Shown piece by piece: positions 8,810 through 18,191 of a stretch of 64,000 nt of DNA. The stretch comes from Micromonospora coerulea (lineage in GTDB: Bacteria > Actinomycetota > Actinomycetes > Mycobacteriales > Micromonosporaceae), in the NCBI RefSeq assembly GCF_016598485.1, contig NZ_JAEMUW010000008.1:165095-229094 (forward strand). Direction: 5' to 3'. The position numbers were made by a program, and so were the translations under genes. The stretch's first letter is position 1; every line of letters starts with the position of its first letter. The notes under the pieces are model-generated. The model saw only the letters and a program-made list of their open reading frames with translations. It was not told where the DNA came from and did not search any database.

Positions 8810-10318
8810 GTGACCGAGCAGAACCCCGTGCCAGTCGACCCCGCCGACGACCTTCCGGAGCAGATGAAGGTCCGCCGGGAGAAGCGGGACCGGATGCTCG
8901 CCGAGGGCGTCGAGCCGTACCCGGTCGGCTTCCCCCGCACCAGCACCCTGGCGGAGATCCGCGCGAAGTACGCCGCCCTGCCCACGGACACCGCCACCGG
9001 CGACCGGGCCTCGGTCACCGGCCGGGTGATCTTCGTACGCAACACCGGCAAGCTCTGCTTCGCCACCCTGCGGGACGGGGACGGGACCGAGCTGCAGGCG
9101 ATGCTCTCCCTGGACCGGGTCGGCGCGGAGCGGCTGGACGACTGGAAGCGCCTGGTCGACCTCGGCGACCACGTCGGCGTGACCGGTGAGGTGATCACCA
9201 GCCGGCGGGGCGAGCTGTCCGTCCTGGCCGACGAGTGGGCGGTCACCGCGAAGGCGCTGCGCCCGTTGCCGGTGGCGCACAAGCCGCTGAGCGAGGAGGC
9301 CCGGGTCCGCCAGCGCTACGTCGACCTGATCGTCCGCCCGCAGGCGCGGCAGATGGTGCGTACCCGGGCGGCCGCGGTGCGCAGCCTTCGCGATTCCCTG
9401 CACGGGGAGGGCTTCATCGAGGTCGAGACCCCCATGCTCCAGTTGCTGCACGGCGGTGCGGCCGCCCGCCCATTCGTGACCCACAGCAATGCATTGAGCA
9501 CCGATCTGTATCTGCGAATCGCGCCGGAACTGTTTCTCAAGCGGGCCGTGGTCGGCGGCGTCGACCGGGTCTTCGAGATCAACCGCAACTTCCGTAATGA
9601 GGGCGTCGACTCGTCGCACTCGCCGGAGTTCGCGATGCTGGAGGTCTACCAGGCGTACGGCGACTACGACACGATGGCCGAGTTGACCCGCAATCTGGTG
9701 CAGCGCGCGGCGATCGCGGTGAGCGGCTCGACCGTGGTCACCCACGCCGACGGCCACGAGTTCGACCTGGGCGGCGAGTGGCGTTCGGTGACCCTGTTCG
9801 GGGTTCTTTCCGAGGCGCTCGGCGAGGAGGTCACCGTACGCACCGAACGGTCCCGCCTGGTGGAGTACGCGGACAAGGTCGGGCTGGCCGTCGACCCCAA
9901 GTGGGGGCCGGGGAAGCTGGCCGAGGAGCTTTTCGAGGAGCTGGTCGTTCCGTCGCTGACGGCGCCGACCTTCGTCCGGGACTACCCCGAGGAGACCAGC
10001 CCGCTGACCCGGGCGCACCGCAGCGAGCCGGGGCTGGCCGAGAAGTGGGACCTCTACGTCCTCGGGTTCGAGCTGGGCACCGCGTACTCCGAGCTGGTGG
10101 ACCCGGTGGTGCAGCGCGAGCGGCTGGTGGCGCAGGCGCAGCTCGCCGCCCGCGGCGACGACGAGGCCATGCGACTGGACGAGGACTTTCTCCGGGCGAT
10201 GGAGTACGGAATGCCGCCGGCCGGTGGTATGGGAATGGGAATCGACCGGCTCTTGATGGCGCTGACCGGGCTGGGAATTCGGGAAACCATCCTCTTCCCG
10301 TTGGTCCGCCCCGAGTAG
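8810..10318 (+). CDS. lysS: lysyl-tRNA synthetase, class II
   Basis: A 502-residue enzyme that charges tRNA-Lys. The N-terminal OB-fold anticodon domain (about 60-160) is followed by the class II catalytic domain with motif 2 [11 protein letters not shown] (about 255-265) and motif 3 [10 protein letters not shown] (about 473-482). The lysine-site segment reads [13 protein letters not shown] instead of the usual SNAYSELNDP, resembling the synthetase domain of LysX-type proteins, though no membrane domain is attached. GTG 8810 has the ribosome binding site TGAGGAAG. The order lysS-lsr2-clpC matches mycobacteria. Confidence 0.93.
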   Translation: MTEQNPVPVDPADDLPEQMKVRREKRDRMLAEGVEPYPVGFPRTSTLAEIRAKYAALPTDTATGDRASVTGRVIFVRNTGKLCFATLRDGDGTELQAMLSLDRVGAERLDDWKRLVDLGDHVGVTGEVITSRRGELSVLADEWAVTAKALRPLPVAHKPLSEEARVRQRYVDLIVRPQARQMVRTRAAAVRSLRDSLHGEGFIEVETPMLQLLHGGAAARPFVTHSNALSTDLYLRIAPELFLKRAVVGGVDRVFEINRNFRNEGVDSSHSPEFAMLEVYQAYGDYDTMAELTRNLVQRAAIAVSGSTVVTHADGHEFDLGGEWRSVTLFGVLSEALGEEVTVRTERSRLVEYADKVGLAVDPKWGPGKLAEELFEELVVPSLTAPTFVRDYPEETSPLTRAHRSEPGLAEKWDLYVLGFELGTAYSELVDPVVQRERLVAQAQLAARGDDEAMRLDEDFLRAMEYGMPPAGGMGMGIDRLLMALTGLGIRETILFPLVRPE

Positions 10319-10430
10319 CGGTCAACCTTCTCCGGGTCGTTACCGCGTCCTATTGACGCGACAAGCATCGCGCGGGTTATTGTGCTCCTGGATTCGCAGG
10401 AGTAGACCCTGCTCGAAAGGAATGTGGGAC

Positions 10431-10781
10431 GTGGCCAAGCAGATCATTCACAAGCTGGTCGATGACCTGGACGGCGGGGACGCTGACGAGACCGTCAAGT
10501 TCGCGCTGGACGGCGTGCAGTACGAGATCGACCTCTCGACTTCGAACGCGGAGAAATTGCGCGACGTATTCGCGCCGTACGTGGCGGCGGGCAACAAGGT
10601 CGGCCGCGGCGGCGTGGTCGTCGGCGGGCGGGCCGCGCGCGGGCGGGGCGGCGCCACCGCCGACCGCGAGCAGAACAGGGCCATCCGCGCCTGGGCGAAG
10701 AAGTCCGGCAAGGACATCTCGGACCGGGGGCGCATTCCGCAGGAGATCGTCGACGAGTACCACTCGAAGGCCGGCCACTGA
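10431..10781 (+). CDS. lsr2: Lsr2 nucleoid-associated protein
   Basis: A 116-residue H-NS-like silencer. The N-terminal dimerisation domain (AKQIIHKLVDDLDGGDADETVKF) and the C-terminal AT-hook-like DNA-binding segment with RGR (KDISDRGRIPQEIVDEYH) are both intact, joined by an Arg/Gly-rich linker (GGRAARGRGG). GTG 10431 was chosen because it aligns with the family N-terminus and lies 10 bases after AAAGG; the nearby ATG 10422 is too close to that site. Lsr2 binds AT-rich, often foreign, DNA, so it could act on the integrative element at the right end of the window. Confidence 0.96.
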   Translation: MAKQIIHKLVDDLDGGDADETVKFALDGVQYEIDLSTSNAEKLRDVFAPYVAAGNKVGRGGVVVGGRAARGRGGATADREQNRAIRAWAKKSGKDISDRGRIPQEIVDEYHSKAGH

Positions 10782-10806
10782 GGCTGAGCCCCGCACCGGG
10801 CGACAC

Positions 10807-10843
10807 CGACGCCGGACCGGAGTGCCACTCCGGGCCGGCGTCG
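10807..10843 (+). terminator. strong hairpin after lsr2
   Basis: Stem of about 16 bp (CGACGCCGG-A-CCGGAG... / ...CTCCGG-G-CCGGCGTCG) with one internal mismatch and a short loop, 26 bases after the lsr2 stop. No T-run follows. Confidence 0.75.
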
Positions 10844-10912
10844 CCGTATCCGCCCTCGCGCGCCGTCTGTCCGGGTCCGGGCGGGCCGGGAAGAACCGGG
10901 CCGGGCCGGGCG

Positions 10913-10955
10913 TTGTCCACAGGCGGTGGAGAGTCCGTCCACAACCTGTGGATGA
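10913..10955. promoter_or_regulatory. cluster of DnaA-box-like 9-mers
   Basis: TTGTCCACA at 10913-10921 is the actinobacterial DnaA-box consensus. CCGTCCACA lies at 10935-10943 and, in the opposite orientation, TCATCCACA at 10947-10955. The last two form a perfect dyad TCCACA-ACC-TGTGGA (10938-10952). DnaA binding is inferred from the motif only. Confidence 0.5.
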
Positions 10956-11237
10956 ACGGTTCGGGGTGACCCGGACCCGGCGGGCCGCTCTGGCCCCGCC
11001 GAAGAGCTCCCCGAATTTCGCTCTGCGCGTACAGGCCGGGGTACCGGAACACCTCCTGAGCGCGGACGGTTGTCAAAAACGACGCGTACACGGCATTCCA
11101 CGGGGACACACGACCTCAGCGGAGTCGGTCCGCGGCGATAGAGTAAGGAGGCACGGACGCCCGTCCCGGACGTCCGCGCACCGGCCCCGCCAAGATCTTG
11201 ACCATCAAGGCGCACGGCACGTGAGGAGCACGAGGGC

Positions 11238-13769
11238 ATGTTCGAGCGGTTCACCGACCGAGCGCGACGGGTTGTCGTCCTGGCCCAAGAAGAGGCCCGG
11301 ATGCTCAACCACAACTACATCGGTACGGAGCACATCCTGCTGGGCCTCATCCACGAGGGTGAGGGCGTAGCGGCAAAGGCCCTGGAGAGCCTCGGCATCT
11401 CCCTCGAGGGCGTCCGCCAGCAGGTCGAGGAGATCATCGGCCAGGGCCAGCAGGCGCCGAGCGGGCACATCCCGTTCACGCCGCGGGCCAAGAAGGTGCT
11501 GGAGCTGTCGCTGCGCGAGGCGCTGCAGCTCGGCCACAACTACATCGGCACGGAGCACATCCTGCTCGGCCTGATCCGCGAGGGTGAGGGCGTTGCCGCC
11601 CAGGTGCTGGTCAAGCTCGGCGCCGACCTCAACCGGGTCCGCCAGCAGGTGATCCAGCTGCTCTCGGGCTACCAGGGCAAGGAGCCGGCCGCGGCGGGCG
11701 CCGCGCCGGGCGAGGCCGCGCCGTCGACCAGCCTGGTGCTGGACCAGTTCGGCCGCAACCTGACCCAGGCCGCCCGCGAGGGCAAGCTCGACCCGGTCAT
11801 CGGGCGCGAGAAGGAAATCGAGCGGGTCATGCAGGTGCTCTCCCGCCGTACCAAGAACAACCCGGTCCTGATCGGTGAGCCCGGCGTCGGTAAGACCGCC
11901 GTGGTGGAGGGCCTGTCCCAGAAGATCATCAAGGGCGAGGTGCCCGAGACGCTCAAGGACAAGCAGCTCTACACGCTCGACCTCGGTGCGCTGGTCGCCG
12001 GTTCCCGCTACCGCGGTGACTTCGAGGAGCGCCTGAAGAAGGTGCTCAAGGAGATCCGCACCCGCGGCGACATCATCCTGTTCATCGACGAGATCCACAC
12101 CCTGGTGGGTGCGGGTGCCGCCGAGGGCGCGATCGACGCGGCGAGCATCCTCAAGCCGATGCTGGCCCGTGGCGAGCTCCAGACCATCGGTGCCACCACG
12201 CTCGACGAGTACCGCAAGCACCTGGAGAAGGACGCCGCTCTCGAGCGCCGCTTCCAGCCGATCCAGGTGGGTGAGCCGTCGCTGGCTCACACCATCGAGA
12301 TCCTCAAGGGCCTGCGCGACCGGTACGAGGCGCACCACCGGGTGAGCATCACCGACGCCGCGCTGGTGGCGGCGGCGACGCTCGCCGACCGGTACATCTC
12401 CGACCGCTTCCTGCCGGACAAGGCGATCGACCTGATCGACGAGGCCGGTGCCCGGATGCGGATCCGCCGGATGACCGCGCCGCCAGACCTGCGCGACTTC
12501 GACGAGCGGATCGCCCAGGTCCGCCGCGACAAGGAGTCCGCGATCGACGCGCAGGACTTCGAGCGGGCGGCGCAGCTCCGTGACAAGGAGAAGCAGCTGC
12601 TCGGCCAGAAGGCCCAGCGGGAGAAGGAGTGGAAGGCCGGTGACCTGGACGTCGTCAGCGAGGTTGACGACGAGCAGATCGCCGAGGTGCTCGGCAACTG
12701 GACCGGCATCCCGGTCTACAAGCTGACCGAGGAGGAGACCTCGCGCCTGCTGCGCATGGAGGACGAGCTGCACAAGCGCGTCATCGGCCAGGAGGACGCG
12801 GTCAAGGCGGTCTCGAAGGCGATCCGGCGTACCCGGGCCGGCCTGAAGGACCCGAAGCGCCCGTCGGGCTCGTTCATCTTCGCCGGTCCGTCCGGCGTGG
12901 GTAAGACCGAGCTTTCCAAGGCGCTCGCCGAGTTCCTCTTCGGCAGCGAGGACGCCCTCATCCAGCTGGACATGTCCGAGTTCCACGACCGGTACACGGT
13001 GTCCCGGCTGGTGGGTGCCCCTCCCGGCTACGTCGGCTACGACGAGGGCGGGCAGCTGACCGAGAAGGTGCGGCGTCGGCCGTTCTCGGTGGTCCTCTTC
13101 GACGAGATCGAGAAGGCTCACCCGGACGTGTTCAACACGCTGCTCCAGATCCTGGAGGACGGGCGGCTCACCGACGGTCAGGGCCGGATCGTGGACTTCA
13201 AGAACACGGTCATCATCCTGACCACCAACCTGGGCACCCGGGATGTCGCCAAGGCGGTCTCCCTGGGCTTCCAGGCGTCGGAGGACTCCGAGTCCACCTA
13301 CGACCGGATGAAGCAGAAGGTCAACGACGAGCTCAAGCAGCACTTCCGGCCTGAGTTCCTGAACCGGATCGACGACACCATCGTCTTCCACCAGCTGCGT
13401 GAGAGCGAGATCCTCTCGATCGTGGACATCATGATCCAGCGGATCGAGACTCAGCTGCGCAACAAGGACATGGGTCTGGAGCTGACCGACAACGCCAAGA
13501 AGTACCTGGCGAAGAAGGGCTTCGACCCGGTGCTCGGTGCCCGTCCGCTGCGTCGCACGATTCAGCGCGACATCGAGGACAACCTGTCCGAGCGGATCCT
13601 CTTCAACGAGCTGACCCCGGGTCAGATCGTGGTGGTGGACTGCGAGGGCGACCCGGAGAACATCGACAAGTCCAAGCTTGTCTTCCGGGGCGCGGAGAAG
13701 CCGGTGGAGGTTCCGGACGCCGTACCGGCCGACCTCGGCGGCGCCGCCACCGCAGGAGCGGACGAGTAA
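11238..13769 (+). CDS. clpC: ATP-dependent Clp protease ATP-binding subunit ClpC
   Basis: An 843-residue Hsp100 unfoldase that feeds substrates to ClpP. The double Clp N-domain repeat ([17 protein letters not shown] and [16 protein letters not shown], within residues 1-150) is followed by the first AAA+ module with Walker A GEPGVGKT (213-220). A UVR/coiled M-domain lies around 415-455, and the second AAA+ module has Walker A GPSGVGKT (550-557) and [14 protein letters not shown]. These features and the length distinguish ClpC from ClpB and ClpX. The C-terminal tail is acidic and Ala-rich. It stands alone after lsr2 with its own promoter region and a strong terminator. Confidence 0.98.
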   Translation: MFERFTDRARRVVVLAQEEARMLNHNYIGTEHILLGLIHEGEGVAAKALESLGISLEGVRQQVEEIIGQGQQAPSGHIPFTPRAKKVLELSLREALQLGHNYIGTEHILLGLIREGEGVAAQVLVKLGADLNRVRQQVIQLLSGYQGKEPAAAGAAPGEAAPSTSLVLDQFGRNLTQAAREGKLDPVIGREKEIERVMQVLSRRTKNNPVLIGEPGVGKTAVVEGLSQKIIKGEVPETLKDKQLYTLDLGALVAGSRYRGDFEERLKKVLKEIRTRGDIILFIDEIHTLVGAGAAEGAIDAASILKPMLARGELQTIGATTLDEYRKHLEKDAALERRFQPIQVGEPSLAHTIEILKGLRDRYEAHHRVSITDAALVAAATLADRYISDRFLPDKAIDLIDEAGARMRIRRMTAPPDLRDFDERIAQVRRDKESAIDAQDFERAAQLRDKEKQLLGQKAQREKEWKAGDLDVVSEVDDEQIAEVLGNWTGIPVYKLTEEETSRLLRMEDELHKRVIGQEDAVKAVSKAIRRTRAGLKDPKRPSGSFIFAGPSGVGKTELSKALAEFLFGSEDALIQLDMSEFHDRYTVSRLVGAPPGYVGYDEGGQLTEKVRRRPFSVVLFDEIEKAHPDVFNTLLQILEDGRLTDGQGRIVDFKNTVIILTTNLGTRDVAKAVSLGFQASEDSESTYDRMKQKVNDELKQHFRPEFLNRIDDTIVFHQLRESEILSIVDIMIQRIETQLRNKDMGLELTDNAKKYLAKKGFDPVLGARPLRRTIQRDIEDNLSERILFNELTPGQIVVVDCEGDPENIDKSKLVFRGAEKPVEVPDAVPADLGGAATAGADE

Positions 13770-13785
13770 GCAACACCTGAAACAG

Positions 13786-13829
13786 GGCGACGGCCCCGGT
13801 TGGCGAAAGCCACCGGGGCCGTCGCCTTT
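13786..13829 (+). terminator. strong hairpin terminator after clpC
   Basis: An 18-bp stem with one bulged T and a GAAA tetraloop (GGCGACGGCCCCGG...CCGGGGCCGTCGCC) followed by TTTCTC, 17 bases after the clpC stop. It is also positioned to stop transcription from mutY, which ends at 13831 on the other strand. Confidence 0.85.
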
Positions 13830-13830
13830 C

Positions 13831-14730
13831 TCAGGGGAGGGGGACCGGGGGGCCGTCGCCGGCGAGGCGGAAGGACGCCTCGCCGACCGGTTCGACCAGG
13901 CCGTCGGTGACCAGCCCGGACAGCGCGCGGGAGCGCTGTACGTCGTCGTGCCAGACCTGGTCCAGGCGCTGGTGCGGCACCGGCCCGGTGGCCTCCCGCA
14001 GGACCGCCAGGAGCAGCCCACGCACCTGCCGGTCGGTGCCGGCGTACCGCTGCGGGCGGCGGGTCGGTCCGGTGGGCGCCGCCTGGCCGGAGGCCCGCCA
14101 GGCGCAGACCGACTCCACGGGGCACACTGCGCAGCGCGGGGCGCGGGCGATGCAGACCACCGCGCCGAGTTCCATGAAGGCCGCGCTGGCCCGCGCCGCG
14201 GCGCCCGGCTCGACGGGCAGCAGTTCCTCGGTGGCGACCAGGTCGGCGGGGCGGGTGGCCGGGCCGGCGTCCGGTTCCCCGGCCACCGCCCGGGAGACCA
14301 CCCGACGGACGTTCGTGTCGACCACCGGGTGCCGCTGCCCGTACGCGAACGCGGCGACCGCCCGGGCCGTGTACGTGCCGACGCCCGGCAGCGCCAGCAG
14401 CTGGTCCAGCCGGTTCGGGACCTCGCCACCGTGGCGCTCCACGATCGCCACCGCGCACTGGCGCAGCCGGACCGCGCGGCGGGGGTAGCCGAGCCGCCCC
14501 CACATCCGGATCGCCTCGGCCGGGGTGTCCTCGGCCAGGGCGGCCGGCTCGGGCCAGCGGGCCAGCCACGCCTGGAAGGCCGGGAGCACCCGGACCACCG
14601 GTGTCTGCTGGAGCATGACCTCGCTGACCAGGACCGCCCAGGCGCTCGTGCCGGGCTTGCGCCAGGGCAGGTCGCGGGCGTTCTCCTCGTACCACCGGCT
14701 GACCAGGGTGGCGAAAGTGGGCTCAGACAT
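13831..14730 (-). CDS. mutY: A/G-specific adenine glycosylase
   Basis: A 299-residue base-excision repair enzyme that removes adenine paired with 8-oxoguanine. The N-terminal DLPWR, EVMLQQTPV, helix-hairpin-helix LPGVGTYTARAV with the following catalytic Asp segment PVVDTNVRRV, and four iron-sulfur cysteines (pattern C-x6-C-x2-C-x5-C in CIARAPRCAVCPVESVC) are present. The C-terminal NUDIX-like domain is much shorter than in the E. coli protein, as in many actinobacteria. ATG 14730 is clear. It is convergent with clpC and divergent from the ACT-domain gene. Confidence 0.93.
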   Translation of the reverse strand: MSEPTFATLVSRWYEENARDLPWRKPGTSAWAVLVSEVMLQQTPVVRVLPAFQAWLARWPEPAALAEDTPAEAIRMWGRLGYPRRAVRLRQCAVAIVERHGGEVPNRLDQLLALPGVGTYTARAVAAFAYGQRHPVVDTNVRRVVSRAVAGEPDAGPATRPADLVATEELLPVEPGAAARASAAFMELGAVVCIARAPRCAVCPVESVCAWRASGQAAPTGPTRRPQRYAGTDRQVRGLLLAVLREATGPVPHQRLDQVWHDDVQRSRALSGLVTDGLVEPVGEASFRLAGDGPPVPLP

Positions 14731-14815
14731 CGCGCTGCCGATGATGTCACGGGCCGCGTTCCCGCAGGATGGGCGGGCGGGCCGGGGGGCGGCGGGCCGC
14801 CCCGGGCGGGCGGGG

Positions 14816-14827
14816 CAGAATGTCCGG
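14816..14827 (+). promoter_or_regulatory. leaderless -10 box for the ACT-domain gene
   Basis: CAGAAT at 14816-14821, then six bases, then ATG 14828. This fits the NANNNT-N6-start pattern seen at several other genes here, and no ribosome binding site is visible. Confidence 0.4.
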
Positions 14828-15340
14828 ATGAACGAGCTCGCGATCACCGTCATCGGCCGGGACCGGCCGGGCATCGTGGCCGACGTCGCGGAGGCGCTCG
14901 CGCGGCTCGGCGCAAACCTCACCGACTCCACGATGACCCGGTTGCGGGGACACTTCGCGATGACCCTGATCTGCGTGGGCCCGGCCGCCGCCGATGTCGA
15001 GGCCGCGCTGGCCCCGCTCGCCGCCGACGGTCAGCTGCTGGCCACCGTACGGGCGGTCACCCGGGACGGCGAGGCCGCGCCGACCGGTGAGCCGTACGTG
15101 CTGGCGGTGCACGGGGCGGACCGGATGGGCATCGTCGCGGCGATGACCCGGGTGCTGGCCGACGCCGGCGGCAACGTGACCGACCTGAGCACCCGGCTGA
15201 CCGGCTCCCTCTACGTGGTGGTGGCCGAGGTGGAGCTGCCGCCGGGCAGCTCGGATGAGGTGGCCGGCCGGTTGGCGCGGACCGCTGCCGAGTTGGGTGT
15301 CGGGGTCAGCCTCCGCCCGGCGGACACGGACCTGCTGTGA
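14828..15340 (+). CDS. tandem ACT-domain protein (GcvR-like)
   Basis: A 170-residue protein made of two ACT domains (about 1-80 and 90-165). Each begins with the GRDRPGIV or GADRMGIV turn typical of amino-acid-binding ACT modules. The arrangement matches the glycine cleavage repressor GcvR family, which acts by binding ligands or partner proteins and has no DNA-binding domain of its own. The amino acid sensed is unknown. Its TGA overlaps the GTG of the deformylase gene (GTGA), indicating coupled translation, which is a conserved pairing in related actinomycetes as I recall it. Confidence 0.85.
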   Translation: MNELAITVIGRDRPGIVADVAEALARLGANLTDSTMTRLRGHFAMTLICVGPAAADVEAALAPLAADGQLLATVRAVTRDGEAAPTGEPYVLAVHGADRMGIVAAMTRVLADAGGNVTDLSTRLTGSLYVVVAEVELPPGSSDEVAGRLARTAAELGVGVSLRPADTDLL

Positions 15341-15897
15341 CGGCGGAGTACGTCGGCCTGGACGGCTGGACCCCCGAGGCGCTCGTCGTGCCGGGCGACG
15401 TACGCCCGGTGGTCTCCGCCCCGGACCCGGTGCTCAGCCGGCCGGGGCCGGAGGTGGACCCCACCTCGGACGAGGTGGTCCGTCTCGCCGCCGACCTGGT
15501 CGCCACGATGCGCGTCTCGCCCGGCTGCGTGGGCCTGGCGGCGCCGCAGGTGGGGGTGAGTGCGCAGGTGTTCGCGGTGGACGTCACCGGCCATCCCAAG
15601 GCGCTCACCGTGCACGGCACCTTCGTGCTGTGCAACGCCCGGGTGGTGGAGGCCAGCCGGTGGAAGGCCGGCCGGGAGGGCTGCATGTCGGTGCCGGACC
15701 TGACCGGTGACGTCAAGCGGGCCGGTCGGCTGGTGGTGGAGGGTGTCCTGCCCGGTACGGGCCGGTCGGTCCGGCTGGCCACCGACGGCTTCGAGGCACG
15801 GGCGCTCCAGCACGAGATCGACCACTGCGCCGGGCTGCTCTTCCTCGACCGGGTCGCCGGCGCGCATGCCATCTATCAACGCAAGGTCTACCTCTGA
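15337..15897 (+). CDS. def: peptide deformylase
   Basis: A 186-residue metalloenzyme that removes the formyl group from nascent peptides. The three conserved motifs are present in order: GCVGLAAPQVG (G-x-G-x-A-A-x-Q), EGCMS (Cys metal ligand) and QHEIDH (HExxH, with two His ligands and the catalytic Glu). The EGCMS and QHEIDHCAGLLFLDR forms match the type common in actinobacteria. GTG 15337 overlaps the upstream stop. A 223-bp gap with no recognised feature follows. Confidence 0.95.
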   Translation: MTAEYVGLDGWTPEALVVPGDVRPVVSAPDPVLSRPGPEVDPTSDEVVRLAADLVATMRVSPGCVGLAAPQVGVSAQVFAVDVTGHPKALTVHGTFVLCNARVVEASRWKAGREGCMSVPDLTGDVKRAGRLVVEGVLPGTGRSVRLATDGFEARALQHEIDHCAGLLFLDRVAGAHAIYQRKVYL

Positions 15898-16120
15898 CGG
15901 CCACCGCAGCTTCGCCGCGGTGACCACGCTCTGGCGCCGCGCTGTCGCGGCGCTGACCGCGCCCGGACGCCGCAGCGTCGCGGCGGTGACTGGTGACCAC
16001 GCGCGAGGGCCGCTGCGCAGCGGAGTTGACCGTCGACTGTGGAACGGCGGCCCGCGTGCCGCGCCCGCCCGGCGCGTCGCACCCCCGCCCCGCGCGGTGC
16101 GCCGCTACGGTGAACGCATC

Positions 16121-16852
16121 ATGCGTCTGACGGTCGGCCCCCTGCCATCCGCTGTCTACTGGCGGCGTCGCGCCGTCGTGCTCGGAGCGGGGCTTCTCTT
16201 CCTGATTGTCCTGCTCTATTCGTGCACGGGCGGGGATCGCAACACCGCGGCGACCCCGGGTCCGTCGGCGACGAGCTCCGCCCCGTCGTCGACGCCGGAG
16301 CCGTCCGGACCGGTGCTGACCCCGCAGTCGGGTGGTCCGTCCGCCTCATCCGGTGATTCCGGTGGCGGGCCCGGTGGCTCGGAGGGCGGCGAGGGCGGCC
16401 CGGCCGGTGCCGGCACCGCCACCACCGGCGCCCCGGCGGCCCCGGTGGTCGACGACGGCACCTGCACCGACGCCGAGATCCTGGTGACGCCGGTGGCGCT
16501 GCCGGCCACCGCGCAGCGGGGCACCGTGGTGAACCTCCAGCTGAAGATCAAGAACAAGTCCCAGCGCACCTGCAGTCGGGACGTCGGGGCGGACCTCCAG
16601 GAGCTGTTCATCAAGTCCGGCGCGGAGAAGGTCTGGTCCTCGGACACCTGCGGCACCGGCAAGGGCTCCGACGTGCAGTCGTTCACGCCCGGCTTCGAGC
16701 GCCTCTACGAGCTGGGCTGGAACGGGCGGGACACCAGTCGCTGCGCGAATGGCGTGGCCGCCGGCCCGTACGCGCCGATCGGGGCGTACCAGGTGTTCGC
16801 CCGGGTGGGCACCAAGCTCAGCGAGCCGGTGAAGTTGACCATCACCGGCTGA
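16121..16852 (+). CDS. membrane-anchored secreted protein of unknown function
   Basis: A 243-residue protein with one N-terminal membrane segment (AVVLGAGLLFLIVLLYSC, about 18-35) and a Ser/Pro/Gly-rich linker (about 36-110). The C-terminal domain, likely beta-rich, has four cysteines (CTD, CSR, CGT, CAN) suited to two disulfides outside the cell. The LLYSC could act as a lipobox but lacks the usual small residue before Cys. ATG 16121 was chosen because the upstream open frame has no membrane signal. The gene is convergent with disA, only 12 bp away. I do not recognise a family function. Confidence 0.75.
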   Translation: MRLTVGPLPSAVYWRRRAVVLGAGLLFLIVLLYSCTGGDRNTAATPGPSATSSAPSSTPEPSGPVLTPQSGGPSASSGDSGGGPGGSEGGEGGPAGAGTATTGAPAAPVVDDGTCTDAEILVTPVALPATAQRGTVVNLQLKIKNKSQRTCSRDVGADLQELFIKSGAEKVWSSDTCGTGKGSDVQSFTPGFERLYELGWNGRDTSRCANGVAAGPYAPIGAYQVFARVGTKLSEPVKLTITG

Positions 16853-16864
16853 GCGGGGGCCGGT
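16844..16864. terminator. compact convergent hairpin between the secreted protein gene and disA
   Basis: ACCGGC / GCCGGT inverted repeat with a 9-base loop spans the stop codon of the plus-strand gene and reaches the disA stop. It may terminate both transcripts in a 12-bp gap. Confidence 0.4.
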
Positions 16865-18055
16865 TCAGACGTACCGCTCCAGGATGGACGCCTCGGCGAG
16901 CCGGGAGAGGCCCTCGCGGACGCCCCGGGCGCGGGCGTCGCCCACCCCCTCGACCGCCTGGAGGTCCTCCACGGTCGCGCCGAGCAGCCGCTGGAGGCTG
17001 CCGAAGTGGACGACCAGCCGGTCGACCACGGCGACCGGGAGCCGGGGCACCTTGGCCAGCAGCCGGAAGCCGCGCGGGCTGACCGCCGCGTCGAGGGCGT
17101 CGGAGGCGGCCGGGTAGCCGATCGCCTTGGCGACCGCGACCAGGTCGATCAGCTCGGTGGCGCCGAGCAGGTCCAGCTCGACGAGCGCCTCGTCGAGGGT
17201 GCGCGACTTGCGACCCGTGGGCAGGTAGTCCCGGATGACCAGGGTGCGGTCGGCGTCCACGCCGGCCATCAGCTCGTCGAGCTGGAGGGCGAGGAGCCGG
17301 CCGTCGGTGCCCAGCTCGACCACGTAACCGGCGATCTCGTCGGCGATCCGGCGGACCATCTCCAGCCGCTGCACCACCGCCACCGCGTCCCGGACGGTGA
17401 CCAGGTCCTCGATCTCCAGGGCGGAGAGGGTGCCGGAGACCTCGTCCAGGCGGAGCTTGTACCGCTCGAGGGTGGCCAGCGCCTGGTTGGCGCGGGAGAG
17501 GATCGCCGCGGAATCGTCCAGCACGTGCCGCTGGCCGTTGACGTAGAGGCTGATGATCCGCATCGACTGGCTGACCGAGATGACCGGGTAGCCGGTCTGC
17601 CGGGCCACCCGCTCCGCGGTGCGGTGCCGGGTGCCGGACTCCTCGGTGGGAATCGACGGGTCGGGCATCAGGTGCACGCCGGCCTGCACGATCCGGGTGC
17701 CGTCGCTGGACAGCACCACGGCGCCGTCCATCTTGCACAGCTCGCGGACCCGGGTGGCGGAGAACTCCACGTCCATCGGGAAGCCGCCGGTGCAGATCTG
17801 GTCGACCACCTTGTCGTAGCCGAGGACGATGAGCGCGCCGGTGCGGCCGCGCAGGATCCGCTCGAGCCCGTCGCGCAGTGCGGTGCCCGGCGCCATGAGA
17901 GCGAGGTTTGCCCGCAGGGGGTCGCCGCCGGCCCCGCCGACGCTCCCGGTCACGCTGACGCTGATCGGACGGGCGGGCGAGCCCACGGCGGCGGTGCGGG
18001 CGTGCGGCGTCGCCGCGGCGGGCTTGGTGGCATCGCGGTCGATCGGCACGGGCAC
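16865..18055 (-). CDS. disA: diadenylate cyclase / DNA-integrity scanning protein
   Basis: A protein of about 396 residues that makes c-di-AMP from two ATP. The DAC domain carries the DGA (110-112) and GTRHRTA (141-147) catalytic motifs. It is followed by a helical spine and a C-terminal helix-hairpin-helix DNA-binding domain ([16 protein letters not shown], near residues 365-380). The N-terminus is about 45 residues longer than the usual start. GTG 18055 opens the frame, but GTG 18049 lies six bases after TAGACT and is the better start if the mRNA is leaderless. It lies downstream of radA on the same strand, the standard pairing. Confidence 0.95.
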   Translation of the reverse strand: MPVPIDRDATKPAAATPHARTAAVGSPARPISVSVTGSVGGAGGDPLRANLALMAPGTALRDGLERILRGRTGALIVLGYDKVVDQICTGGFPMDVEFSATRVRELCKMDGAVVLSSDGTRIVQAGVHLMPDPSIPTEESGTRHRTAERVARQTGYPVISVSQSMRIISLYVNGQRHVLDDSAAILSRANQALATLERYKLRLDEVSGTLSALEIEDLVTVRDAVAVVQRLEMVRRIADEIAGYVVELGTDGRLLALQLDELMAGVDADRTLVIRDYLPTGRKSRTLDEALVELDLLGATELIDLVAVAKAIGYPAASDALDAAVSPRGFRLLAKVPRLPVAVVDRLVVHFGSLQRLLGATVEDLQAVEGVGDARARGVREGLSRLAEASILERYV

Positions 18056-18061
18056 AGTCTA
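18050..18061 (-). promoter_or_regulatory. possible leaderless -10 box for disA
   Basis: On the minus strand, TAGACT (18061-18056) is followed by six bases and GTG 18049. It suggests disA has its own promoter inside the 136-bp radA-disA gap, besides any read-through from radA. Confidence 0.4.
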
Positions 18062-18191
18062 CGGACTGCCGTGCGGTGGGTGCTCTCGTGGTTACTGTGA
18101 TGTGTCACGATGTCCGGCTTCCGTGACTGTTGGCTGGTCGGGCGGGCTGTCCGATATCGCCCGGCCGGTCCCGTCACGCGGTCACCGTCGG

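Larger units (their letters stand above)
10782..11237. other. 456-bp intergenic region between lsr2 and clpC
   Basis: It contains the lsr2 terminator (10807-10843) and a cluster of DnaA-box-like sequences (10913-10955). Near the right end is a possible ribosome binding site (GAGGAGCACGAGGG) ahead of the clpC ATG. No conserved small ORF or riboswitch was recognised. A clear HspR or ClgR operator, expected at some clpC promoters, could not be assigned by eye. Confidence 0.6.

Noticed and set aside
11205..14750. 1181-codon minus-strand open frame across clpC and mutY
   Set aside because: Antisense to the intact clpC and out of frame with mutY; long antisense frames are normal in DNA with G/C-rich third positions. 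No domain is recognised in it.
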